DNA from: Ilyonectria destructans
Lineage: Eukaryota; Ascomycota; Sordariomycetes; Hypocreales; Nectriaceae
Direction: 5' to 3'
DNA: 64,000 nucleotides
Assembly: GCA_020740775.1 (NCBI GenBank)
Contig: JAHEWK010000017.1
Span: forward strand, 806,001 to 870,000
In this document: one piece after another, positions 54,871 through 64,000 of the stretch
Layout of the letters: every line of letters starts with the position of its first letter
How positions within the stretch are numbered: position 1 is the stretch's first letter
Program-made: the position numbers and the translations under genes
The notes under the pieces: generated by a model
Seen by the model: the letters and a program-made list of their open reading frames with translations, nothing else
Told to the model about the DNA's origin: nothing
Databases searched by the model: none

Positions 54871-54940
54871 CATGTGAAAAGACCAATAAGCATGTGAAAA
54901 GACCAATAAGCATGTGAAAAGACCAATAAACATGTGAAAG
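54871..54940. repeat. 3.5 copies of a 20-bp tandem repeat upstream of the lectin
   Basis: Unit CATGTGAAAAGACCAATAAG at 54871-54890, 54891-54910 and 54911-54930 (last base changed), with a half copy to 54940. CATGTG and CCAAT (as CCAATA) in each unit could bind bHLH and CCAAT-box factors. Confidence 0.9.
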
Positions 54941-55895
54941 GAATGATAAGGTGTTTTAGAGATGTTGAGATGTTTCAGCTGTTGCCGCGACGTGGAGGTG
55001 TTGAAAGGAAGGGTCTGTGAAAGTACTGTGAGATCCTTGAGCAGGTGCCGTCAGGCGAACATAAATTAGTGCCCAATTCAGGACGACCTGAATCATGAAC
55101 CTTAGAATGAACACACAAGCAACAGACAATACAACAGGTAAGAACCCCCATCAAGAATTCTCCCAGTAGTTGAGATATTGTGACCCCAGTCAATCCAACA
55201 GGAGGTTCCCCGTGGCCAGGTAAACGTCAATATTCGATTCTCTGTAGTTACTGCAGTATGGCAATTCGGCAGAGTTTTGAAAGCTTATATGTGGGTGATG
55301 CAGAATAAGGTTCGACGCAACCCAAAAGGCCACAACCCTGCCACCGGTAGTCGCAATGACTCCCTAACATGAGGCTCTGCTTGTGCGAGCTCCCGCCAGG
55401 CGTGCCGCCCTTCGCAAAACTTCCCAGATGCCTCTAACACAATCAGTTCGCTCGTAAGCGTAGGACGTATCATGCAGATGCTGGTCAGTCTGTGATTCAG
55501 CAGAGGCTGGGGGTGGCATATTGTCTTTAACGGCATCCCCATACCTTCTGTCTGATGTGGAGGCATGTCAACCGTCTTGTTTTCACATGTTCGAACGTCC
55601 GACATCTAACCAACCATGCAAGGCGTTGTGACTTAATACATTTCATGTGTGAGAGAGGGGGCATGTGGATGAATACAGAGTAGTATGGTCATGGGTAGCC
55701 TCACCGTCTGCCCGGCAGCGACACGAGCTGGTAACACCTCGGCTGGCACAGACTTGGTTGATTGCCAAAACCAGCATAACACCACGCTTTGACACGTCTT
55801 GCACGGCCTGTTACATAGACAGGCCCGCTTCTAGAAGAGGTCATAACGAGGTACACCACAAGGGATCACAACGAAGTATAGTACGACACGAGGGA

Positions 55896-55970
55896 CCACA
55901 ACGAAGTGTGCCCCAACGAAGTGTGCCCCAACGAAGTGTGCCACAACGAAGTGTGCCACAACGAAGTATT
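55896..55970. repeat. Five copies of a 15-bp tandem repeat
   Basis: Unit CC(A/C)CAACGAAGTGTG at 55896, 55911, 55926, 55941 and 55956 (last ends GTATT). Looser copies (ATCACAACGAAGTAT) lie just upstream. Being a multiple of three it is open in several frames. Confidence 0.92.
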
Positions 55971-56113
55971 GTATTACCTTATATACCGGTATGCTGGCGC
56001 GCTCGGTATCTCTACATAGTCTATTCATACAGGAAACCGTACCCTACTGTACAAGCCGATAAAACCTCTACTCTTCTATCTAACCGCTTGGGCGACGCTC
56101 CGCCGGCACCTAC

Positions 56114-56545
56114 TCAGCGATACCAGTCTGGAAACTCGCCTTCGGCCTCCAGCCGGATGAAGACACAAAGGTCCTCTCGGGGTGGGGCAGTAGGGGTTGG
56201 TTGTCCCTGGCGATGAGGGGAGGTTTGTTGTTGATGATGATATTGACGGGTAAGGGGCTTATCCGCAGGCGGGCGCGAGGCAGCAACGCTGCTATGGGTA
56301 GGCGCAGAAGTAGGTTTAGCACTGATGAGTGCCTGGTTCCAGGAGTTTAGGAAGCTATCGGCGAACTTTGGTGCGATTTCTCGTTCAAGTCCAGTGGTGA
56401 ATTGTTTCGCAGCTTCTTCGAATTTAGCGCAGAAGGCCTGAAATACCTTCATCTTGATGTTGTACTCCTCTGCGTGCTTGCGCGCGAGCCAGTTGGCTGA
56501 CTCGATAATGGAGACTTGTTGCATGAAGTGAATGGATAAGATCAT
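56114..56545 (-). pseudogene. Tad1-type LINE ORF1 (EKA-like) fragment
   Basis: 143 residues: SIIESANWLARKHAEEYNIK, an amphipathic helical stretch (FEEAAKQFTTGLEREIAPKF), a Q/P/H-rich linker, and REDLCVFIRLEAEGEFPDWY before a stop. The REDLRVFVRL-type segment is typical of the start of the RNA-binding domain in fungal Tad1 LINE ORF1 proteins, and of the EKA effectors derived from them in powdery mildews. The rest of ORF1 and the reverse transcriptase are missing here. Confidence 0.55.
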
Positions 56546-56755
56546 GTGTGTGAGAAGCTCTGGATATTCCTCCTATATAATGAGGGTCTTTGGGTCAGTC
56601 TTATAGACAAGAAAAATGACGATGACCTCGGATGACCTCGGACGGCCGAGACGCTGCGGATGCTTCGGGGTCTTTAACTTTATCTAGCTATTGACTTGAA
56701 TCAAGGAAAAGCTAGGTTTAGGACTCAATATGGACTCGAGATATACATTCAATCT

Positions 56756-57793
56756 CTACAGTCTCGCCTTGAGGACGCCCACCTTGATAAGAGCATCGAC
56801 CAGCTGTTCGTCGGTGCCGACCTCGGTCGCATTTGGGATTTTGCTCGCCACCAGCGGCGCGGGCCCCTCACCGTGCTCAATGCCGACGATGTCTCCCCCA
56901 ATGACCTTGAAGCATGTGGAGTGTATATTGTCAAAGTCAAACTTGTTAATGTCGGTGGCCATGGTCAGCTTGTACGGCATGCCGTCGAGCGGGGTCTCAA
57001 GCCTGACCTTGTCGTTGGGGAGGAAGTCGTGGCGATGAGCAACATGGGGGCGGAAATTGGTGCTCATGCCGTGGCGAGCAATCAGAGCAATCGCCGCCAG
57101 GAGATGCTTGGTGTACTTCTCTGCAGGCTTGTCCTGGTCCCCAATGTAGGGAAGATCGTTGTACCTTTGGTCGAGGGGCAGAGGTCAGCGTTTGGAAAGT
57201 CTGAGAACCAAGCCTCCCTCCTCACGGCCTTGTCCGGTTATTTTATGTCAAGAGTATCTGTACCATTTGGGCCAGCGGCTTCGGGCGGGGCATCTTCGAT
57301 TGAGGCCGTTGCATTCTCTTTACTCCATCTGCCCTAGACTTTTGTTCTATCCAAGTCGATGAATCGAGCTAGATCATCCCCGCCAGAGTCCCGTCCTGGT
57401 ACCATCACAACGATCGTATATTTATATATTTTTTTATCTCTAACTGTTTCACCTGTTAGTAAGAGTACGAGTAGTATATTGGTTATCATACACTTCCTCT
57501 TCGCGCTCATATCCCAGCTTCGGTACTCGCTCGGCCTGTGTCTCTTCCGCCTCGGTTGGAGCTTTGTCCCCCGAGGATAAGCTATCGGATGGAGGTCTTT
57601 CATCAACGAACTTTTCCAGTGCCATCAAGAGTCGTTCTGCAAGGGATGATTCTGCATCCTTCCCATCGAGACCAAGACTTCCATTGGACGTGACTGGATT
57701 CTTAGCATCGGTTGGCTTCTGCAGCAGGGGGGTGTTGGGGGGAGTTGGTTGCGAAGGGGAGGGTTGAAATGAATGGACCCAATGGGGAGGCAT
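56756..57793 (-). CDS. Unknown multi-exon gene
   Basis: Pieces that look coding on the minus strand: 57793 to about 57490 (MPPHWVHSFQPSPSQPTPPN, then ERLLMALEKFVDERPPSDSL); an exon after the ACTAACAG near 57450 (VRDKKIYKYTIVVMVPGRDS, DDLARFIDLDRTK); and 57170-56756 (YNDLPYIGDQDKPAEKYTKH, LLAAIALIARHGMSTNFRPH, ATDINKFDFDNIHSTCFKVI) ending LKARL. The joins are uncertain, and a TAA sits between the second and third pieces unless spliced out. I do not recognise the family. Amino-acid composition and lack of repeats suggest a real, perhaps host, gene. Confidence 0.4.
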
Positions 57794-60635
57794 GATGAGG
57801 GGGGGTGGAACAAGAGATTAAGTTAGAAGCCAGATCAACCTTGTTGGTGTTTGGGTAGAAGATGGAGTTTGAGGGTGAGTACCTTTTTCATGGAGAGGGC
57901 ATCTGAACCTTTCGGTGGAGAATCTGGCATTCTTTTACCTTTTGGAGGCCCTGCTCCACCCTCCGCGTCGCATTCAGCGGAGTAGCATCCGTTGCTGCCG
58001 CGGCTATGTTCCGGCCCTCCTTCAAATGAGGTGCTTGGCGGGCTTTCCAGCAGGAATGGTGTACGTTGAGAGCTGGAGGCTCGGTTACCCCCTCGAGGCG
58101 TAGCAGTGGCTGCTAGTCCGCATCATACATGTTCACGGCACATGAAGACACCATGAGCCATTTCAATTTGAGAAAGGATCTTCACAATGCCCATCTTCAT
58201 ATAAGGTGTCAATATTACTTGCTACGTCAGAAAATTCCATATCTATTGGACAGAATGACTGATCGCTGAAGGTACTGCCAGTCTTGCGAGCCTCTCATCG
58301 CTGCCACAAGAAAAGGTCGGTCGGAAGCAGCTTGGTCCTTCACGGTCTAAAAACACTCGAAAAGGGCAGGGCTGGGCTGGAATCGGCTCGTCAGCATGTA
58401 ATTGGTAATTGAAAAGCGGGCAGCGCTTTGATGATCGCGATGCTACGTCGGTCATCCCCATTGGTAAGCCACTGATCGCCTTGAAGGAAATCCATCCACC
58501 ACCCACGTAGCGCCAATGCAAGTTTTACCATATGAGTTTCATCCTGCATTTGGGTGATCCATAGCTCTCGTCATCGGAATGTTCCGACCCATCCTACGCT
58601 GGTGAAACGAACTCATGCCGGGACTAAAAGAGGCACATTCTGGGGGCCGTGCATGCGGCCTTCCTACGCCGCAGTGACATCTACTCTCTCCCCCCATGGC
58701 ACTTCTTTATTGGCAAATTGATATGAAGGGATTATGTAATTTAGCAAGAGTGCCCTTTTAGGCTTAGCACCGGGCGTAAAATATATTCATTCATTCACTT
58801 CTTTATTGGTGGTGGCCACTTTGATGTTACAACAGCCCTGTCGCTGATTGAGCTGCTTCTCCTCCGGGATGGCTATCGTCCTAACTATACATGCAGATGA
58901 TGGTCAAGGTCATGTCCCTTTGGCGACAAGGTGAACTGTACAAGGCTGGGTACAAAGAGGGTTTGGTTGCTGCGAGCCGGGCGAGGGGAGCCCTGTCGCC
59001 TACAGCGAAATGGGATTTGCCCATAGTTCAAAATCCCCGCATGTCGAGGAGGTACGGCAACGCTGGGACGGACCGCTGTCCGCAGCCGGCTTCAACGAAG
59101 GGGGTAACATCGTCTATACCCCCCGCACTGGTTTCACCGGAGCGGGTAAGACACTTGACCTGGTAGTGCAGACCGCCGTCGACCGGGATGTCAAATACGA
59201 GGTAGGCGAGGTGAAGACAGTGGAATTCAGGGACTAATGCACAGCTGCCACACCATGGTTGCAAGAACAGCGCCTGCTTAGGAAGGAGATTGCGAAGGTC
59301 AAGGTCTAGGCCTATCCGATGTGCTGGTTTGGGAAGGACCAGAGTGGATAATTGGCGTAGGTGGCGGAGAGAAGAAGGACCAAGCGTGCTCTCGGTCTCT
59401 TCCCTCCCCTAGAATGAAACAACCCTTATGACAGTAGGCAGTCTTTCCACAACAAGCATACGAGTCTTCATTATGCCCATCGTAAAGCTTGGCATAACAC
59501 GGCAGCCGCCTGGCCAACAACCGACTCGTATGAATGGCGAACATAAGGCCAGATCATGAGTTTAACATCGACCGAGCTCTAACGATGTATTGCTCGTTCA
59601 AACAGGGCCTCCCTTACTATATAAATCGAGCGTTGATGGTTAGGTACTGCCCGCTTTTGGCTCTGAATGAGGAGGCCCCAGCCCGCAATCTCGGCACGAG
59701 TGCGCATGACATTTTTTGCTTTTTATCTTGCCTTTCATCACCACATCAATGATAAGGCGTGGCGAGTTATGCAGCCCAAAGCTGACTAGCAGAACATCTT
59801 TCTCGGCCTAGCGTTTGATAATGCGCCCTGAATGTTAGATCAGAGCATGTGGGCTCACCCCATGAATCTAGAGGTGCCTGGCGGTCCAGACCCTGGAGAC
59901 AGATTGCTGGGACGCTTTGTAGACTATTTGGTGCATACACAACAAAAGCCATTATCAGCGTGGCCAGCCACAACGACCAACGACTGGGTTTGACTATTTG
60001 GAGATGTGCATTTACCTAACAGTTAGCAATCAGAGCACCGTTCTTCACCTTTGATGAAGTTTTCGGTAAGGTATCGAGCCCTCAAAGTAAGCCATACACC
60101 ATATCGCATCGGTGCTATCAGTCGCAGCCCTTCTTGCTTGACCGTGCATAGCCATGTGACTACAGGCGGTCTCTTGTACACCATGGTCAATCCGCTGAGT
60201 GCTCCTATACACAGGGCATGCTTTCACAGAGGGCATGGAGCTGATCGCGGGCAGGATTGATAATTCATAGGCAAATTTAGAAAGCCCATGAGCAGATAGG
60301 TAATGGCGATAACTCTCAAGCTACATTTCCGGCAACCTTGGCCGAGCAGGCAGGACCTTGCGGTGCTAGCGAGTTTAGAACCTGAGGACGGACCCTGACG
60401 AGCATCGGCTTTCTCCAGCAACAGCTCCAAACAAACTGGGCTAGAAAGAAAAGAAACATTTTCAGAGGACGCTCTTGCCCCGCGTTTTGCCCTAACCCAT
60501 GTTCTTACTGCTAGTCCATATCTTGCTGCGTGCTGGTGATTTACTGTAACCTTTCTTTTCCGTCAAAGTCGAGCACAAAGAGCCCTTACAATAATAGCTG
60601 AACCTCCTCAAAAGCCACAGCACTCGGGCGACGCT
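57794..60635. other. Intergenic, no gene firmly recognised
   Basis: The best candidate is a plus-strand frame at 59010-59237 (GFNEGGNIVYTPRTGFTGAG, ending VKYEVGEVKTVEFRD), preceded by another frame at 58891-59034; together they may be a decayed gene, family unknown. Confidence 0.4.
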
Positions 60636-61883
60636 ATGCCTCCAGGCTACCGTGCCACAGTTGGACACCTCCAGACATTTATATTGCCCAGTGAGGGCAT
60701 GGGCTCAGCGGCTGACCTGAACATGGGCAAAGCACTGGTGGCAGCCTGGCGGCAGGATGGAATCTTGCAGATTGCCATGGAAGCTGAGCAGCAGACACTC
60801 TATAAAGCAGCCAATGAGGCCAATAAGCGCTTCTTCCAGAAGCCCTTTCACCAGAAAGCTGCGTGCATCGATAGCCAGAGTTATTCCGGTTATATTACGA
60901 GCGGCGAAGAGCTTACAGATGGCCTTGATGATTACAGTGGGATCTTTACCGTCACGAAGGACCTCGACCTTGACGATCCCAGGGTGTCCGCCAAGTGGCC
61001 ATGCCATAGGCGCTGTCCTAGGCCTGACGCAGATCCGCGGGACCCCGTAAAGAAATACATGGACAGCCTCGGGCAGACTGGCGAGAAGCTTCTCCAGCTT
61101 ATTGAGCTGGGTATCAATGTACCAGAGGGATCTCTGACCCGCACTACGAAAGATGGGTGGCATCACATGTGAATTCTCAGGCATGAACCTATGGCTTCTT
61201 TTTGAGATGAGATAAAGTTAACGCGTTGGGTTCAGATCTCCCACAACCAATGATATCAATGGGAAAGGCGAAGGTGGCTGAGGCATTGGCTCTCATATTG
61301 ATTATGGTTTGCTTGTAATTGTGGCTACTGATGATGTTGGAGGTATGCAAGCCCTCTTGACGCAGTTCTAACATAAGTACACCTGCTGATTCCCTATCTA
61401 GCTCTCTTCATTTGTCCTCCCTATAAGGACGAGTCCGTTACGAACTGGGAGAGGAGTGCTGCTGGAATGAAGGAAGATAGTGAAAGTTGGGTGTTTATTC
61501 GCCCAGCCGAGAATGTATTTACGGTTTCCCAGACATGCTTCCCATCTCTGACCCAACAAGCGTCCTGCTGATAATAGACCCTAGGTGACATGATGCAGTA
61601 CATGACCAACTCGGTCCTCCCCTCAACACTCCACAAGGTGGGGCTCAATACGAAAGAGAGGTTCGCCTTTGCTTACTTTCATGAACTCAGCTTTCAGACA
61701 GTCATTAAACCGCTTCTGGGGCATGAAGCCGGTCAGAGCCCAGAAGAGGGGATCCATTACGGGAAGCATTTGACCAACATGTTCATGAGGAACTATCCCG
61801 AGCGCATCACTACTCACCGGTTGATCGATGAGGGCCGGTACAAGTTGCTAGATACGGAGGCACTTCGAACCATGACTGGTTGA
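60636..61883 (+). pseudogene. Decayed 2-oxoglutarate/Fe(II) oxygenase, ethylene-forming-enzyme-like
   Basis: First part (60636-61172): LQTFILPSEGMGSAADLNMG, ALVAAWRQDGILQIAMEAEQ, YSGYITSGEELTDG, KDGWHHM then TGA where an arginine codon (CGA) is expected. Next, after an unclear junction: GIGSHIDYGLLVIVATDDVG near 61275-61335 (the H-x-D iron site, HTD in the family, HID here). Then an intron GTATGC...CTAG and LFICPPYKDESVTNWERSAA, KEDSESWVFIRPAENVFTV (to about 61530). Last part (61590-61883): MQYMTNSVLPSTLHKVGLNT (distal His), KERFAFAYFHE, EEGIHYGKHLTNMFMRNYPE. The order and spacing match the ethylene-forming-enzyme group of 2OG oxygenases. Several differences are C-to-T. Confidence 0.75.
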
Positions 61884-62011
61884 GACAAGAGACATGAGAC
61901 GTTGTTGCGCATCGATGTGATTTGGTAAAGAGTCTAGTTTTCTATATTTTGTTCTAAAACACACTCTTTCCTCTTTTTTGTTATGACACATCGTCTGGAA
62001 GGATCTAGATT

Positions 62012-62032
62012 ACACACACACACACACACACA
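62012..62032. repeat. (AC)n microsatellite
   Basis: Ten to eleven uninterrupted AC dinucleotides. Confidence 0.95.
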
Positions 62033-62870
62033 TCTATTACGCCCGGTATGCCTCTCACATCTGTGCTGCGGAGTGGACGTCAACTCCATTGAAAGGGTAG
62101 GTCTTTATAGCTATAGATGTTGCTAGGTTATCGTGGGCAAATTCCGTGGTTGGGTTGTAATCTCTGAGACTAGCTATGTGACACAGTCCGTGTCAATCCA
62201 ACAGTTTACACTGCGATGTACCTGGTGGGTCATCACTGGAGAGGTGGTAATATTACCTGTAACTGCATTGTTGCCGTAATTAAAGTCCACCTAGTTATAC
62301 TAATTAATAAAGGGTGACAAAAGCATTTCTTAGTGGGGTTTTGTGGTTTTTTCTAGACCTACTTCTTGACTGGCTAGAATGCATGTTAACTCCTTCAGAG
62401 AATCAATTGTTTTATTCGCTGGAATGTTTGTTACATTATTGCATGGGCTACTAAGAAAAAGCAGAGTTTTTTTTGATAAGACCTCGTCTCTTGAAAACTG
62501 ACAAGGATAGCGTAGCCACCGAGGCCTGATTGGATTGGCTCGATCCAGTCTGATAAGAGCTCTTATCGCTCTCTCGACGTACGGCATCTCGATCTAATCG
62601 AGTCATCAATTGAATCTTTAAAAAGCACGACAAAATCGTCTCAAGGGTGTGCATCGTTTTATATAGACTTTTCTCTTTCGATTGATCTACTTTTTGTTAG
62701 TTTTATCATTGGTTTTGATGTTCTTTGAATAAAACACCGCGACTACCTCACCAGGAAAAACCAAGACACTGACCTAACCCGACTCCTGATCACCATTATT
62801 GATGTTTAGGACCTTTAATCCACAAGGCCCTCGTCCGTTTTTGCATACTTGAAGTCCATTATTATCTACT

Positions 62871-62898
62871 CCCCCCTCCCCCTCCCCCACCCCCCCAG
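62871..62898. repeat. C-rich low-complexity run
   Basis: Runs of five to seven C separated by single T or A. Confidence 0.9.
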
Positions 62899-64000
62899 CC
62901 GATAGATTGCATCTCGCACGATATTGCACCCTTGGTAGCCGACAGGCACTACAGGCAATAGGCCATGTTGGGGTACCAGATGGTGTTATTCGCCGTCAGC
63001 CGAACAAGACTGTTTTCTCAGCGATTTGCTTACCCTGTGACGGATCATCGAGATGCGTTCTGTGGGTGTGTGTACACCAGATGGATGGCTGCATGCCAAG
63101 TATGGTGGCGTTGTGTCTGGGGGGGGGGGAGGATCCACAGAACTGCAGGCTGGTCCTGATTAAGGATCGTCCTAACTTCCAGGGCTGTGGTTGCGGCGTC
63201 TCGAGTGTGTACCTTGCTTCTCACAGTCTTCAGTTGTGTGAGAACGACCCGGCTAATGCTGTGGGTGGTTTTGTGGTTCAAGTCGGATATAGTGTAGAGA
63301 GTGAAGGTCGAGGCCTTGCAAAATATTTGAAAGGACTAGACATAGCAGATGTTGGCCCTATGCAAGTCCAAAAACAACATCTTGCATCGTGAGGCCGAGA
63401 GACAGCCGCAATACGCGCACCGCAGTGTTTAGGGTAGCATCTAACCCCCCGGTCCCCTGTGTGAGATCGCGTAATCAGAGATCATAGCGCATCAGACCAC
63501 CGGGCTCTGTGGCCCCGCGCGAAGCGACTTGTCATATGCTAGGGTAGTGATCAAACTTGCATGTACTCCACTAACTCCATGGTTCGGTTCTCATCTAGAC
63601 AGCTAACCGTCGAGGGGATCGAGGGTCAATAAATCTAAAGAGGCAAGCTGGGGAGACGACTGCTGATAACGCCTTCGGGTTCGAAATTGGAGGGGACAAG
63701 GGAGACATCGATAATTTACACACCCATCAAGAGCTTCCCCGCCCCTACTCCCAGCGTTTACTCCAGGTCCAAACCGTCCCAACCGCTAAGCTTTCTTCCC
63801 GACGACCCCATACAGAGAAGCGCAAAGCTTCGGCCGAGTGGTGCTGGGGTCGGGGAGTTGCAGTCGACGTCCGAGCGATCGATGTAAGAAGCTGTTCTGG
63901 GAGATGATGACTAGTGCCATTGAGCTCGGCATCAGTTCATATTCAACTCTCTAACCGTAGCTGGTCAGGATCGCGATCGATCATTGAACGTTGAAATCCA

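Larger units (their letters stand above)
54681..56113. other. Intergenic, lectin upstream region and minisatellite
   Basis: Contains the lectin promoter with the 20-bp repeat (54871-54940), and the 15-bp repeat (55896-55970). No gene recognised. Confidence 0.5.
61884..64000. other. Intergenic to window end
   Basis: Contains an (AC)n microsatellite (62012-62032), an AT-rich stretch (62270-62470) and a pyrimidine run (62871-62898). A 161-codon frame at 62907-63392 lacks an ATG at its start and any recognisable motif. Confidence 0.5.

Noticed and set aside
55896..55970. CRISPR-like array
   Set aside because: Direct 15-bp repeats with no spacers; an ordinary minisatellite.
1..64000. tRNA or rRNA genes
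   Set aside because: I looked for GGTTC-A-CC T-arm contexts and conserved rRNA segments by eye and found none that fold properly; a tRNAscan or Infernal run would be decisive.

Overview
The window looks like an accessory, transposon-rich stretch of a filamentous ascomycete genome (Pezizomycotina; Eurotiales would fit but is not proven). The reasons are short introns of about 40-67 bp with GTAAGT/GTGAGT-type donors and CTAAC or CTGAC branch sites, fungal STAND/NLR proteins with NACHT and WD40 domains, chromodomain Ty3/gypsy elements, fungal hAT transposases, a secreted GH47 mannosidase gene and a Tad1-type LINE ORF1 fragment. I saw no convincing tRNA, rRNA or CRISPR array.

Layout. 1-5367 (-): the 5' two thirds of a Ty3/gypsy element (Gypsy-1) with gag and an open pol joined by a textbook -1 frameshift signal. 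It sits in the tail of an older, probably pogo/Fot1-like, transposon. 5640-7451: small mobile-element debris, including a 99-bp foldback MITE with a TA duplication. 7452-11849 (+): NLR-1, three exons, 1,425 aa, NACHT plus ten near-identical 42-residue WD40 repeats. 12520-13371 (-): C-terminal hAT transposase fragment (hAT-1), cut by Gypsy-2 (13372-18740, +), a complete chromovirus with 187-bp LTRs, a self-priming binding site, an in-frame UAG between gag and pol, and a frameshifted pol. 19740-24115 (-): NLR-2, three exons, 1,422 aa, NACHT plus thirteen WD40 repeats. 24116-32628: degraded sequence with TE relics and repeats. 32629-37551 (-): a secreted GH47 mannosidase gene, now a pseudogene, split by a 3.2-kb hAT element (hAT-2) with exact 8-bp target duplication. 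hAT-2 is itself split by a 168-bp solo LTR with exact 5-bp duplication. 40164-42633 (-): hAT-3, whose 673-aa transposase looks intact. 43741-45582 (-): an intact 613-aa membrane protein. 48021-53421: a candidate three-gene DNA transposon built around an integrase-core (rva_4-type) DDE protein. 53889-54680 (-): a three-repeat H-type lectin. 56114-56545 (-): LINE ORF1 fragment. 56756-57793 (-): unknown multi-exon gene. 60636-61883 (+): decayed 2-oxoglutarate oxygenase related to the ethylene-forming-enzyme group.

How it fits together. Few genes here look like working host genes: the two NLRs, the membrane protein, the lectin and perhaps the 56.8-57.8 kb gene. NLRs, lectins and TE layers are typical of fast-evolving, non-self-recognition-rich accessory regions. 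The two NLRs have different N-terminal domains but the same NACHT-WD40-tail plan; they face each other convergently with hAT-1 and Gypsy-2 between them. The most unusual items are the three-gene element at 48-53.4 kb, the two different gag-pol recoding arrangements, and the datable three-layer insertion nest in the mannosidase gene.
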